Below, piece by piece: positions 7,996 to 15,902 of a stretch of DNA of 36,321 nt. Origin of the DNA: Bacteroidaceae bacterium (GTDB lineage Bacteria; Bacteroidota; Bacteroidia; Bacteroidales; Bacteroidaceae). The position numbers and the translations under genes were made by a program. Positions within the stretch are counted from its first letter, which is position 1, and each line of letters begins with the position of its first letter. Below the pieces are notes generated by a model. The model saw only the letters and a program-made list of their open reading frames with translations. It was not told the origin of the DNA and did not search any database. The DNA lies in assembly GCA_017464815.1 (NCBI GenBank), contig JAFTYI010000013.1, forward strand, positions 1-36,321, read 5' to 3'.

Positions 7996-9342
7996 ATGCT
8001 GGAAAGAAAAATAAGCCGCTATATAATAGACTATTACGAATCAACCCGCAATGCTTTGCTCATTACAGGAGCAAGACAGACGGGTAAGACATTCTCTATA
8101 CGAGAGTTTGGCAAGACATTCAAGGCATTCGTGGAAATTAACTTTGTAGAAAACCCCGAAGCTGTTGAAATATTCAAGAATGCACACAGCAGCAGCGACA
8201 TCCTGTTGCGCCTGTCAGCCATGACCAACGTACCACTCATCAAAGGGGAAACCCTGATCTTCTTTGACGAAGTACAGAAATGCCCGGAGATTGTCACAGC
8301 CATCAAGTTTCTGGTAAACGAAGGTTCTTACCGATATATCCTCAGTGGCTCCTTGTTGGGTGTGGAACTGAAAGACCTGCGCTCTGAACCCGTAGGCTAT
8401 ATGGGGGTTAAAGAAATGTATCCGCTCGACTTTGAAGAGTTCATATCGTGCGTAGGAGTCAGCAACGAGGTCATCTCTTCTATCCGTCGGGCATGGGAAC
8501 AGCGTACTCCGGTTGACGAATTTATCCACACAAAGATGATGGAGCTTTTCCGTCTCTACCTGATTGTGGGCGGTATGCCTGCGGCCGTCAACAGGTACAT
8601 TGAGACGAACAATCTGCAGGAGGTGATGGGCATACAGCAGGACATCATACGCCTCTACAAGCGCGACATTGCACAGTACGATCCCAATAACAAGCTCTAC
8701 ATCGAGGAGATTTTCAATCTGATTCCTCCCGAATTGAATGCCAAAAACAAGCGCTTTATCCTGAAACGCCTGAACGAAAATGCCAAATTCGAACGCTACC
8801 AGAACAGTTTCCTCTGGCTGGCCAATGCCGGTGTGGCGTTACCCGTCTATAACGTGGAAGAACCGAAGACTCCACTGTTGCTTGCCCGTTCGCGTAATCT
8901 GTTCAAACTCTTTCAGAGCGACATCGGTTTGCTGGCAGCACAGTATGCAGAAGGCATCCAACTGCGCATCATCAAGGGGGACAAGGACATCAACTTCGGT
9001 TCAATCTACGAAAATGCCGTGGCACAAGAGCTCGTGGCACACGGTTTGTCTCCTTACTACTACAACAATAAAAAACGTGGCGAACTGGATTTCGTCATTG
9101 AACTGGACGGCAGGGTCATCCCCATTGAGGTCAAATCGGGAAAGGATTACGAAGTTCACCGTGCTCTCTCCAACCTCATGGATTGCGAGGAATACGACCT
9201 GCCCGAAGCCCTTATCCTCACCAATGATAATCTGAGCGTCAAAGGACCTCTCATCTATGCCCCAATCTATATGAGCATGTTTCTTGAAAGAAACAATGAA
9301 GCACCCACTCACTACAAAGTGGACCTGAGCGGATTGATATAG
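7996..9342 (+). CDS. P-loop ATPase, AAA_14/DUF4143 family (locus A)
   Basis: 448-residue ATPase with a nuclease-like tail; biological role not established for the family. Walker A GARQTGKT is at residues 25-32, and Walker B LIFFDEVQ near 87-94. SGSLLG near 115 is the usual sensor-like segment. The DUF4143 region follows, with YLIVGGMPAAVNRY near 190-205. The C-terminal PD-(D/E)XK-like core has GELDFVIE near 361 and PIEVKSGK near 376-383. The leader is very short, since promoter and repeats end 5 bp before the ATG. This is the first gene of the accessory island after uvrC. Its relatives in the window begin (in transcription order) at 11537, 14106, 15903 and 35946. Confidence 0.9.
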   Translation: MLERKISRYIIDYYESTRNALLITGARQTGKTFSIREFGKTFKAFVEINFVENPEAVEIFKNAHSSSDILLRLSAMTNVPLIKGETLIFFDEVQKCPEIVTAIKFLVNEGSYRYILSGSLLGVELKDLRSEPVGYMGVKEMYPLDFEEFISCVGVSNEVISSIRRAWEQRTPVDEFIHTKMMELFRLYLIVGGMPAAVNRYIETNNLQEVMGIQQDIIRLYKRDIAQYDPNNKLYIEEIFNLIPPELNAKNKRFILKRLNENAKFERYQNSFLWLANAGVALPVYNVEEPKTPLLLARSRNLFKLFQSDIGLLAAQYAEGIQLRIIKGDKDINFGSIYENAVAQELVAHGLSPYYYNNKKRGELDFVIELDGRVIPIEVKSGKDYEVHRALSNLMDCEEYDLPEALILTNDNLSVKGPLIYAPIYMSMFLERNNEAPTHYKVDLSGLI

Positions 9343-9353
9343 CAGATTATCTG

Positions 9354-9673
9354 CTGACGTACAGGAATCAATCCGTCCGGCTTTGCCTATTCTTCCGCAT
9401 CCCTTTAACTTAAAATACAAAGCGTAGTGCCGCACTACGCTACAGTGCAATGCCGCATTACACTATTGTACAGTGCCGCACTACACTTTACACCTATCGA
9501 AGAAGTTGTGCGGACAAATAGGTATAGACGGACAGACAAACAGGTATTGTCGGACGGACTTTTTGGGGAAGTAGATTGGAAGAAACTATGCCCTTCCGTG
9601 AAAGGATCTATCCCCTCTTCTCATTTTTCCTCTCTTTTTCATCCAACTTATTTGATTTATTGATATATTTGCA
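9354..9673 (+). repeat. Long intergenic repeat, copy 1
   Basis: About 320 bp, closely matched by 14221-14470 and more loosely by 12664-12890. It contains three palindromes centred on CCG at an exact 23-bp step: GCGTAGTG-CCG-CACTACGC (9422-9440), AGTGCAATG-CCG-CATTACACT (9444-9464) and GTACAGTG-CCG-CACTACAC (9468-9486). Next come two tandem 22-bp units of the AAAyAGGTAT..CGGAC.GAC type (9516-9559). A pyrimidine-rich stretch follows, then TATATTTG (9664-9671), a good -7 box. No convincing gene lies inside. The conserved right end suggests a portable promoter or leader. Confidence 0.75.
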
Positions 9674-9842
9674 GGCGGATTGGGAGCTATCCCGTCCAAA
9701 GACATTAGAAATTGCCCCCGTACGCAATAGAACTAATACAGAAGAAGTCCGTATGATTTATGATTTCTCGGGAATATGGGAGATATGGGATTACCATGTA
9801 TTACGACAATGAGTACAACCGTGCCAACGGAGAAGATCTGTA
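9674..9842 (+). pseudogene. Possible decayed coding remnant after repeat copy 1
   Basis: Between the TATATTTG box and the next gene, fragments of protein-like sequence lie in different frames. One frame reads NTEEVRMIYDFSGIWEI; another ends YYDNEYNRANGEDL and a stop at 9840-9842. Neither has a proper start. This would fit the tail of a gene broken by frameshifts, but short open stretches also occur by chance. No family recognised. Confidence 0.25.
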
Positions 9843-9860
9843 ATTAAAAAAAGGAATAAT

Positions 9861-10103
9861 ATGGTAGAAAAGACATTGAAAGTCGTGTGTGGACAGGATT
9901 CTGACAGTATAAAAAAGTTAGAAGCCTTGTGTAGAGAGAAAGCAGAAGAGCTGAAAAACAAAATAGAGATTTCTAATGGAAATACCGTAGATGTAAGTTT
10001 CTGGACAAAAGGTATGCCTGAACTGATTTGTGTCGGACATTTCCATCAAAATAAATTAGGAGAAATTACGTTTGTATTAGATTTCTCAGAGTCAACTCTA
10101 TAA
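9861..10103 (+). CDS. Hypothetical protein, 80 residues
   Basis: Small soluble protein that I do not recognise. The ATG at 9861 follows AAAAAAAGGAATAAT, a plausible ribosome-binding region. The N-terminal half is a charged helix (SIKKLEALCREKAEELKNK). The C-terminal half looks beta-rich (VDVSFWTKGMPELICVGHF, ITFVLDF). There is no signal peptide and no membrane segment. Its likely promoter is TATATTTG at 9664-9671, in repeat copy 1. Its size and its position after a decayed remnant would suit an orphan immunity or antitoxin-like protein, but nothing in the sequence proves that. Confidence 0.6.
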   Translation: MVEKTLKVVCGQDSDSIKKLEALCREKAEELKNKIEISNGNTVDVSFWTKGMPELICVGHFHQNKLGEITFVLDFSESTL

Positions 10104-10125
10104 TTCTTGTCCCCCTCTTTATCAA

Positions 10126-10165
10126 TACGGCTCTACAAATGAAAACTTCACTTTGTAGAGCCGTA
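10126..10165. terminator. Bidirectional terminator hairpin
   Basis: TACGGCTCTACAAA (10126-10139) and TTTGTAGAGCCGTA (10152-10165) form a perfect 14-bp stem with a 12-nt loop. It lies between the convergent 80-residue gene and the ATPase gene on the minus strand, so it can serve both. Confidence 0.7.
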
Positions 10166-10184
10166 ACTATTTTGCCCAAAGATG

Positions 10185-11537
10185 CTACACCAACGGCGTC
10201 ATATACAACGGCAAGAACAAGATTCCCTCCTCTTCTTTCACGTCACCGGCATGTATCACATAAGGAGTGGAAAGGAAATTGCGATATTTGGCCATACACT
10301 TCCTCAATGAGGTAAGCGTATAGCGGGATGAGGATTTTACTTCAATGGGAGAAATGTTGTGTCGGCTTGTTACTTTGCTTTTCGCAATGAGAAAGTCTAT
10401 TTCCATGCGCTCCTCTTTGTCTTTGGCTGACGGAGAAGAGTAGAAATAGAGTTTATGCCCTGAGGCACGGAGCATCTGAGCCACAATGTTTTCTATCAGC
10501 ATACCGTTGTTTATCTCCAATTTGTCGAGCATAATCTTGCGGTACAGTTCTTCTGATACGATGCCACTTTCATCAAATGCATGACTGATGAGCAATCCCG
10601 TGTCGACCATGTAGCACTTCATGGTAGAATTGTCCTGATTGAGACGAAGGCCGATGCTTGGCTCCGTGGCATTGTAACATGAGTTCATAATCATGGCATC
10701 GTCGAGCCAAAAGAATGCCGTCTCATAGTCGCGTGAACGTGCCCCTTCCTTCAGTGCCGAAAGGCGGAAACGTTTCTCATGCCGTTGGAGTTGCGAAGGG
10801 ATTTCGTCAAAGATGCTTCGCACCTTGGTGTCGTATCCCTTGGCGTATTTGGAGATATCGTTCCGATAGAGTTCTATAATCTGACGCTTCACCCTGTCCA
10901 CCTTTGCAAAGTCTTTTGTCTCAGCATACTTGGCGACGGCTTGTGGCATTCCACCTACGATGAAGTATTGGCGGAAATAGTCCATGGCCTTGCGGTGCAT
11001 CAATTGTCCCATCGGTCGCTTGGCTTCAAAGGCCGAACGGATGAAAGGCATCAGCATCTCTTCACCCATAGCCCAAAGGAACTCTTCAAAATCCATCGGG
11101 TACATTTTCAAGTGTTCCTCCTCCGAGGGAATCACGATGCCTTCCACATTCTTTTTGATGGAAATCAGCGAACCTGTCTCAATGTAGTCATACCGTCCGT
11201 CCTCCACCAGATATTTGATGGCCGCACGGGCTTTGGGATATTGCTGTACCTCATCGAAAACAATGACGGACTCGCGTTCATGAAGTTGAGTGGAAGTATA
11301 GCTGCTGAGGTGCATGAAGAACATGTCCAGATTATCCAAGTAGTTCTCGAACAACTCTTTCACCTCCTTATTCGCCTTGTTGAAGTCAATAAGGATATGG
11401 CTCTTATATTCCCTGCGGGCAAACTCTTTCACTATATAGCTTTTCCCCACACGGCGTGCACCATCAATAAGGAGAGCGGTCTCACCCTGTTGTTCTTGCT
11501 TCCATTTCAGCAACTTATCGTATATCTTCCGTTTCAT
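10185..11537 (-). CDS. P-loop ATPase, AAA_14/DUF4143 family (locus B)
   Basis: 450-residue relative of the ATPase at 7996, on the opposite strand. Walker A GARRVGKS is at residues 26-33, and Walker B VIVFDEVQQ near 91-99. ETGSLISI follows, and the DUF4143-type segment YFIVGGMPQAVAKY is near 190. The C-terminal nuclease-like core has MEIDFLIAKSK and SPIEVKSSSRY around residues 375-400. No signal peptide or membrane segment. It starts with the ATG at 11535-11537 behind its own promoter with three exact direct repeats. Molecular role unknown; the family combines nucleotide binding with a PD-(D/E)XK-like fold. Confidence 0.9.
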   Translation of the reverse strand: MKRKIYDKLLKWKQEQQGETALLIDGARRVGKSYIVKEFARREYKSHILIDFNKANKEVKELFENYLDNLDMFFMHLSSYTSTQLHERESVIVFDEVQQYPKARAAIKYLVEDGRYDYIETGSLISIKKNVEGIVIPSEEEHLKMYPMDFEEFLWAMGEEMLMPFIRSAFEAKRPMGQLMHRKAMDYFRQYFIVGGMPQAVAKYAETKDFAKVDRVKRQIIELYRNDISKYAKGYDTKVRSIFDEIPSQLQRHEKRFRLSALKEGARSRDYETAFFWLDDAMIMNSCYNATEPSIGLRLNQDNSTMKCYMVDTGLLISHAFDESGIVSEELYRKIMLDKLEINNGMLIENIVAQMLRASGHKLYFYSSPSAKDKEERMEIDFLIAKSKVTSRHNISPIEVKSSSRYTLTSLRKCMAKYRNFLSTPYVIHAGDVKEEEGILFLPLYMTPLV

Positions 11538-11542
11538 ATTCG

Positions 11543-11633
11543 CACCAAATCGAGATTATCAAACAGGCGTATTCTACACCAAATCGAGATTATTGAACGG
11601 TGCAAATATACACCAAATCGAGATTATTGGCAA
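11543..11633 (-). promoter_or_regulatory. Promoter with three operator-like direct repeats, exact 34-bp step
   Basis: CACCAAATCGAGATTAT(T/C) (plus-strand reading) occurs at 11543-11560, 11577-11594 and 11611-11628, an exact 34-bp step. On the minus strand the promoter is TTG (complement of 11631-11633), 20 bp, TATATTTG (complement of 11603-11610). The third copy lies within the 20-bp spacer between -33 and -7, and the other two lie in the leader. Such placement predicts strong repression by whatever protein binds the repeat. The sequence is unrelated to the repeats of locus A. Confidence 0.8.
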
Positions 11634-11671
11634 CTATTTCTGCTATTTTTATCTGTTTTCATGCAAAAAAA

Positions 11672-11726
11672 AACGAGCTACGGAGGAATAAAAAAGCAAA
11701 AATGCTTCTCCGTAACTTGTTTTTAA
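11672..11726. repeat. Orphan hairpin of the GAGyTACGGAnGAATAAAAA family
   Basis: AACGAGCTACGGAG (11672-11685) pairs imperfectly with CTCCGTAACTTGTT (11708-11721). An A run precedes it and a T run follows. It closely resembles the hairpins at 15818-15869 and 18878-18926. Unlike those, it lies between two divergent genes and follows no gene, so a terminator role is not obvious. Confidence 0.65.
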
Positions 11727-11846
11727 TCTAGTTTTAAACAGGCGAAGATGCTATGTTTAAAACTTTCACATTCATAACGAAATCATATTTCAAGAACGAC
11801 ATCTGCCAGGAAATAGTCATCAAGCCGCTAAATTCAAGGGATAAAG

Positions 11847-11877
11847 TTGTTGTTTTGAAATAAAAGCATTACTTTTG
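11847..11877 (+). promoter_or_regulatory. Promoter of the TSUP permease gene
   Basis: TTG at 11847-11849, 20 bp, TACTTTTG at 11870-11877: a full Bacteroidetes-type promoter. The start of transcription would fall near 11884, leaving a leader of about 15 nt before the ATG at 11899. No repeats surround it, in contrast with the ATPase promoters. Confidence 0.7.
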
Positions 11878-11898
11878 CTAAAAAACCGAGCACTCATC

Positions 11899-12624
11899 AT
11901 GTGGACAACCCTCTTTCTTGTCTTCGCCCTCACCATTGTGGCCAGCTTCATCCAGCGGGTCACGGGTTTTGGGTTCGGTATCTTCGTCATGATGTTCTTC
12001 CCCCACTTCCTGCCCACCTACGGCGAATGCACCACCCTGTCGGGCCTCTTGGCGGGGAGCACAGCGCTGATTATTGCCGTGCAGAATTGGCGCTACATCC
12101 GTTGGCGGATGATGGGTCTCGTATTGCTCTTCAACGTAGTGGCCTCGTACATCGCCATCGAGTACATGACGGCACTGAGTAACGACACACTGAAGCGCTG
12201 TTTCGGAGCGGTGCTCATCCTCATTGCCCTCTATTTCCTTTTCCTTGACGGACGCACAAGGGTATCGCTCAAGTCCCCGTTGGCGCAATCGGGCGTAGGC
12301 ACCATCAGTGGCATCATGGGCGGCATGTTTGCCATGCCCGGCCCTCCCGTAGTGCTCTACAGCGTCAGCGTCCTTCCCGACAAGCGGGAGTATGTGGCCA
12401 CCCTCCAGGCTTTTTCCGTCCTTTTCAACCTCTTCTACACCCTTTTCCGCCTGCGGGTGGGCTTCTTCCCCTCCTCCACCCTACCCCTCTGGGCCTTCGG
12501 CCTGCTAGGCGGTTTCATCGGTGCATGGCTAGGCAGCCGCCTCTTCCTCCTCATCAGCAATGCCCGCCTGAAGCAGCTCGTCTATCTGATGATGATTATC
12601 AGCGGCCTCGTGACAATGTGGTGA
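11899..12624 (+). CDS. TSUP-family membrane permease (TauE/SafE, DUF81)
   Basis: Inner-membrane protein of 241 residues, of the family that moves sulfite, sulfoacetate, taurine-derived or other small organic anions. There are about seven or eight hydrophobic segments. The N-terminal block FIQRVTGFGFGIFVMMFF and the half-way block GTISGIMGGMFAMPGPPVVLYS are the two duplicated family signatures with conserved G and P residues. The frame is open from a TTG at 11875, but that codon lies inside the -7 box, so the ATG at 11899 is the start. It faces the ATPase gene at 12934-14106 tail to tail. Substrate not predictable. Confidence 0.88.
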   Translation: MWTTLFLVFALTIVASFIQRVTGFGFGIFVMMFFPHFLPTYGECTTLSGLLAGSTALIIAVQNWRYIRWRMMGLVLLFNVVASYIAIEYMTALSNDTLKRCFGAVLILIALYFLFLDGRTRVSLKSPLAQSGVGTISGIMGGMFAMPGPPVVLYSVSVLPDKREYVATLQAFSVLFNLFYTLFRLRVGFFPSSTLPLWAFGLLGGFIGAWLGSRLFLLISNARLKQLVYLMMIISGLVTMW

Positions 12625-12663
12625 GCAGCCTCTCACTCTCCGCCGACGCTCCGCAACAGTTCC

Positions 12664-12890
12664 ACTGACCTACAGGCATCCATCCACCGACAAACAACGA
12701 AAGTGCCGCTCAAGAACCGTAGTCTTTTGAAAGTACAGTGCCGCATTGCACTAAAGTGTAGTGCCGCACTATACAATTGCACAGTGCCGCACTGCACTTT
12801 TCACCTACCGAAGGAGTTGTGCGGAGAAATAGGCATAGACGGACGGAGAAACAGGCTTTGTCGGACAGACTTTTCGGTAAGAGAATCAAC
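12664..12890. repeat. Long intergenic repeat, copy 2
   Basis: Diverged relative of 9354-9673, beginning CTGACCTACAGGCATCCATCC. It has three CCG-centred palindromes at an exact 23-bp step (CCG at 12741, 12764 and 12787). The shared AAGGAGTTGTGCGGA.AAATAGG block and the AGACGGAC..AAACAGG...GTCGGACAGAC tandem follow. It stops before the pyrimidine-rich and TATATTTG end found in copies 1 and 3. It fills the gap between the convergent TSUP and ATPase genes; I see no gene in it. Confidence 0.7.
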
Positions 12891-12933
12891 TTATATAAAG
12901 ATAATAATCAACCTTTTACACAACCAACCCCCA

Positions 12934-14106
12934 CTACACCCCTAATACCTCATCCAAATGCGAATAGTTGAGCAACTTGATTTCGCCAGCGGTATTCTCA
13001 AAAGTCCCAGCATATATCACAGCCTTGCCTTGCACGGGAGCCTCAATCCAGTTATTCATTTGCTTCAAAGCTTTCTCAAAACCGGTGTGATAGGTCATTG
13101 AAGATTTGATTTCAATGCCATAGAATTCCTGACCTTTATCCAACAACAGGTCAACTTCATTCTGATTCGAATCACGATAGAAATAGAGATTGCTCTCCTT
13201 TCCCTGATTATACCGATGCTTCAAGGCCTCCATCACCACAAAGTTCTCAAACAAGGCTCCGCGCATCTTGTCACGGGCAAGTTGCTTTGGCGATTCGATG
13301 CCCAACAAATGGCAAGCAAGCCCTGTGTCCGTAAAGTAGAGTTTTGGGGTCTTGGTCAACCGTTTACGCGTACTCTTGAAATAAGGAGGCAGCAAAGCAA
13401 TGATGTAGGAAGCTTGCAAAACAGATAACCATGACGTAATCGTATGAGAGCTGACACCGATTTCATTAGCCAGCTCCGAAGCGTTGAATAAGGAGCCTAT
13501 ACGCCCGGCACAAAGTCGGACAAACGTGTGGAACTGCATCATATCTTTTATCTGAAGCAAATCGCGCACGTCTTTATCCAAATAAGTCTTCATATATGCT
13601 GGATAAAGGAATTTAGGCACGTTGCGACCTGCGTATATCGCCGGATAAAATCCATCAAACAAGAGCTTATCCAGCGGCATCTCAACAGCCATATCCTGTA
13701 TTTCAGAGTAGGAAAGAGGCAACAACTCGAACACGGCTGTGCGACCGGCTAAAGATTGAGTTACCTTTTTCAACATGGCAAATTGTGAACTTCCAGAAAG
13801 GATAAATCGCAAATCCGGATTATCGTCCACCATACCCTGAATGTACGACAACAGATGAGGAGCATTATGCACCTCATCAAGAATCATACCCTGTGTGTGC
13901 TGGTTTAAAAAGGCAACAGGGTCATTCTCTGCAAAACCCCGGACATCAAGGTTTTCCAAAGAGTAATATGGTAAATCGGAGAACAGATTACGAATTAACG
14001 TAGTCTTTCCCGATTGACGAGGTCCTGTCACTGTGATTACGGAGAAATAGCGGTACGCCTCCTCCATCGCTGCTGACAATTCTCTGCGAATATACTTTGT
14101 TTTCAT
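12934..14106 (-). CDS. P-loop ATPase, AAA_14/DUF4143 family (locus C)
   Basis: 390-residue COG1373-type protein, shorter than its neighbours and closest to the classic AAA_14 plus DUF4143 plan. Walker A GPRQSGKT is at residues 28-35, and Walker B GMILDEVHNAP near 73-83. SGSSQF is the sensor-like motif near 103, and LPLSYSEI the family segment after it. A winged-helix-like stretch, ASELANEIGVSSHTITSWLSVLQASYII, is near 207-234 and could bind DNA. The C-terminal nuclease-like core is NEVDLLLDKGQEFYGIEIKSS near 325-345. Start ATG at 14104-14106. Function unknown. Confidence 0.9.
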   Translation of the reverse strand: MKTKYIRRELSAAMEEAYRYFSVITVTGPRQSGKTTLIRNLFSDLPYYSLENLDVRGFAENDPVAFLNQHTQGMILDEVHNAPHLLSYIQGMVDDNPDLRFILSGSSQFAMLKKVTQSLAGRTAVFELLPLSYSEIQDMAVEMPLDKLLFDGFYPAIYAGRNVPKFLYPAYMKTYLDKDVRDLLQIKDMMQFHTFVRLCAGRIGSLFNASELANEIGVSSHTITSWLSVLQASYIIALLPPYFKSTRKRLTKTPKLYFTDTGLACHLLGIESPKQLARDKMRGALFENFVVMEALKHRYNQGKESNLYFYRDSNQNEVDLLLDKGQEFYGIEIKSSMTYHTGFEKALKQMNNWIEAPVQGKAVIYAGTFENTAGEIKLLNYSHLDEVLGV

Positions 14107-14111
14107 CTTGT

Positions 14112-14183
14112 TTTATGCAAATTTGAAATGCAACTGCAAATTTACATAAAATATCGGATACGCAATAATCTTTGTAGATTATT
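14112..14183 (-). promoter_or_regulatory. Promoter with nested inverted repeats (locus C)
   Basis: TTTATGCAAATTTG (14112-14125) and CAAATTTACATAAA (14137-14150) are inverted copies with one mismatch and an 11-bp spacer. The second arm contains the minus-strand -7 box TAAATTTG (complement of 14137-14144). A TTG lies 18 bp upstream of it (complement of 14163-14165). Further out, AATAATCT-TTGT-AGATTATT (14164-14183) is a perfect small palindrome. This is dyad rather than direct-repeat geometry, so it is a weaker member of the operator-like set. Confidence 0.55.
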
Positions 14184-14220
14184 ATCGCGCTTGAGTGCAA
14201 TAATTTGTACTATCGTTCCA

Positions 14221-14470
14221 CTGAGGCTACCCCGTTTTGCCTGTTCTTCCGCATCCCTTTAACTTAAATATGCCGCACTATACTTTACACCTATCGAAGG
14301 AGTTGTGCGGACAAATAGGTATAGACGGACAGACAAACAGGTATTGTCGGACAGACTTTTCGGGGAAGTAGATTGGAAGAAACTATGCCCTTCCGTGAAA
14401 GAATCTCTCCCCTCTCCTCATTTTTCCTCTCTTTTTCATCCAACTTATTTGATTTATTGATATATTTGCA
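14221..14470 (+). repeat. Long intergenic repeat, copy 3, with promoter
   Basis: Nearly identical to copy 1 from TTGTGCGGACAAATAGG through the pyrimidine-rich tract to TATATTTG (14461-14468). The CCG palindrome array is reduced to one half unit (TGCCGCACTATAC), as if units were lost by slippage. Here the TATATTTG box lies 21 bp before the ATG of the secreted protease-like gene, so this copy supplies that gene's promoter. Confidence 0.75.
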
Positions 14471-14489
14471 AAAAATAAAAGCAAACCGT

Positions 14490-15776
14490 ATGCACAAAAC
14501 AATCATCACTGTATCAATTCTCTTTCTCAACCTCTTTACTGTTTACGCACAAAATGCAGACATGAGAATAAGTGAATTGATTAATACTTCTGACTGGTTC
14601 GCACTGGAAAAGGAATATCCGAAGCTGAAAGACTCCATTCAATATGACTATGTCGGCTTGATGGCCGAAGCTATGATTGCACAAAATTTCAACAGAGAGA
14701 AAGATGCTATAGAACCGTTTCGCACGCTGATAAACAAACACCAACAACAGATTGGCAGTGGTACAGCCTTGGTTTTTGCCGAGATGACATTAGGTATTTA
14801 CGAGCGTTGTGGTATGTATGCTTTAGCAGCCCAAAAAGCCAATGGACTGATTGGACAGATAAAATCCTCTGGCGCCCCTGTTGACTATTCCAATCTGATT
14901 GAAATACAAAAAAGGAATGAAGCGTTGTCAAAGTATGATTCAACAATGGTAATCCGTAACCGTGCGAAGGACTTGGTTATTCCTTTCACGACGGAAAAGA
15001 CAGACACGGCATTGTTCGACAATCAAAAACCTGTATCAAACAGGTTCTACATTCCTGTAATAGTCCACGGAGAAACGCATCAATTCATGTTTGACACAGG
15101 AGCGTCTACAACATATCTGTCAAAAAGGTTTGCAGACTTTATAGGCGTGAAATATGTGGGGTATAGTTTCCCAATCGGCGACTTAGCTTATTTGGACAGT
15201 TTGCAATTGGGCGATGTTACCTTCAAAAATGTAATCGCATTGGTACATGACGGAACTCTCTTTAATGGTGTGTGTACTATAGATGCGGTTTTAGGAATGG
15301 ATCTTGTACGACAATTAGACGAACTGCGGATAGACAACAAGAAGAACCAAATAATATTTCCTGCCAAACAATCAAAGATGCCTGAATATGGGCGGAATCT
15401 CAGGTGTACAAATCAACTTCTGTTTGTAGAGGCGACGGACTCAGCAGGTTCATTGGCAATATTGCTTGACAGTGGAGCTGAATCAGGTTTCTTCTATAAT
15501 TATTTCGTCAAGCATCGTAACGAACTAAGCCAGCTTCGCGGAACAAAAGAAATTGTTTCAGGAAACGTCTATGGTTTTCATTCCACGATGGCTATACATG
15601 TTCCTTCCGTAAAGTTCAACATTTGCAATCAGAATATAGAAATGAAAGACGTGTATGTCCCTTATATGAAAAATGAACATAATAATAGGGATGACATGGC
15701 ACTTGGCATAGACTTCTTCAGGCAATACGACAAAATCATCTTAAATTTCAAAGAAATGTTCATGACTGTTGAATAA
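14490..15776 (+). CDS. Secreted retropepsin-like aspartic protease family protein
   Basis: 428 residues. A signal peptide of about 19 residues (MHKTIITVSILFLNLFTVYA, cleaved before QNAD) predicts export to the periplasm or surface. A helical N-terminal region is followed by two retropepsin-like halves, each with an active-site-type triplet: FDTGAS with Asp near residue 202, and LDSGAE with Asp near 327. This is the layout of bacterial clan AA proteases (PF13650/PF13975 type), in which each half normally supplies one Asp. The frame is open upstream to 14373, but that extension lies inside repeat copy 3 and before the -7 box. AT-rich compared with uvrC or polA, which suggests transfer. Target unknown. 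Confidence 0.85.
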   Translation: MHKTIITVSILFLNLFTVYAQNADMRISELINTSDWFALEKEYPKLKDSIQYDYVGLMAEAMIAQNFNREKDAIEPFRTLINKHQQQIGSGTALVFAEMTLGIYERCGMYALAAQKANGLIGQIKSSGAPVDYSNLIEIQKRNEALSKYDSTMVIRNRAKDLVIPFTTEKTDTALFDNQKPVSNRFYIPVIVHGETHQFMFDTGASTTYLSKRFADFIGVKYVGYSFPIGDLAYLDSLQLGDVTFKNVIALVHDGTLFNGVCTIDAVLGMDLVRQLDELRIDNKKNQIIFPAKQSKMPEYGRNLRCTNQLLFVEATDSAGSLAILLDSGAESGFFYNYFVKHRNELSQLRGTKEIVSGNVYGFHSTMAIHVPSVKFNICNQNIEMKDVYVPYMKNEHNNRDDMALGIDFFRQYDKIILNFKEMFMTVE

Positions 15777-15817
15777 TAGGAAACACTTGAATCTCCTCCT
15801 TAAGTGCTAAAAAAAAC

Positions 15818-15869
15818 GAGTTACGGAAGAATAAAAATAGAAAATACTCTTCCGTAACTCTTTTTTTTA
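15818..15869 (+). terminator. Hairpin with T tract, GAGTTACGGAAGA family
   Basis: GAGTTACGGAAGA (15818-15830) and TCTTCCGTAACTC (15848-15860) form a perfect 13-bp stem, followed by a run of nine T. It ends the preceding gene. The arm sequence GCGGAAGAAT recurs just after the next promoter's -7 box (TACCTTTG at 15870-15877), so it may also act as an operator for the following ATPase gene. Confidence 0.75.
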
Positions 15870-15886
15870 TACCTTTGCGGAAGAAT
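15870..15886 (+). promoter_or_regulatory. -7 box and third repeat copy before locus D
   Basis: TACCTTTG at 15870-15877 is a consensus -7 box, though no TTG lies 20 bp upstream. The bases GCGGAAGAAT (15877-15886) repeat the arm of the hairpin at 15818-15860. The three sites are centred about 26-28 bp apart, an arrangement like those of the other ATPase loci. Confidence 0.55.
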
Positions 15887-15902
15887 TTAAAAGCGTTTCG
15901 AT

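Noticed and set aside
9422-9486. CRISPR-like or IS-end repeats
   Set aside because: The 23-bp palindromes have no spacers, and no transposase lies nearby.
9576-9812. Open frame starting MEETMPFRER, also present at 14373
   Set aside because: Shared by repeat copies 1 and 3 and located before the -7 box in both; conservation is explained by the repeat.
10779-11726. 315-codon open frame on the plus strand
   Set aside because: It lies antisense over the ATPase at 10185-11537 and its promoter repeats; the other strand has Walker motifs and a full domain plan.
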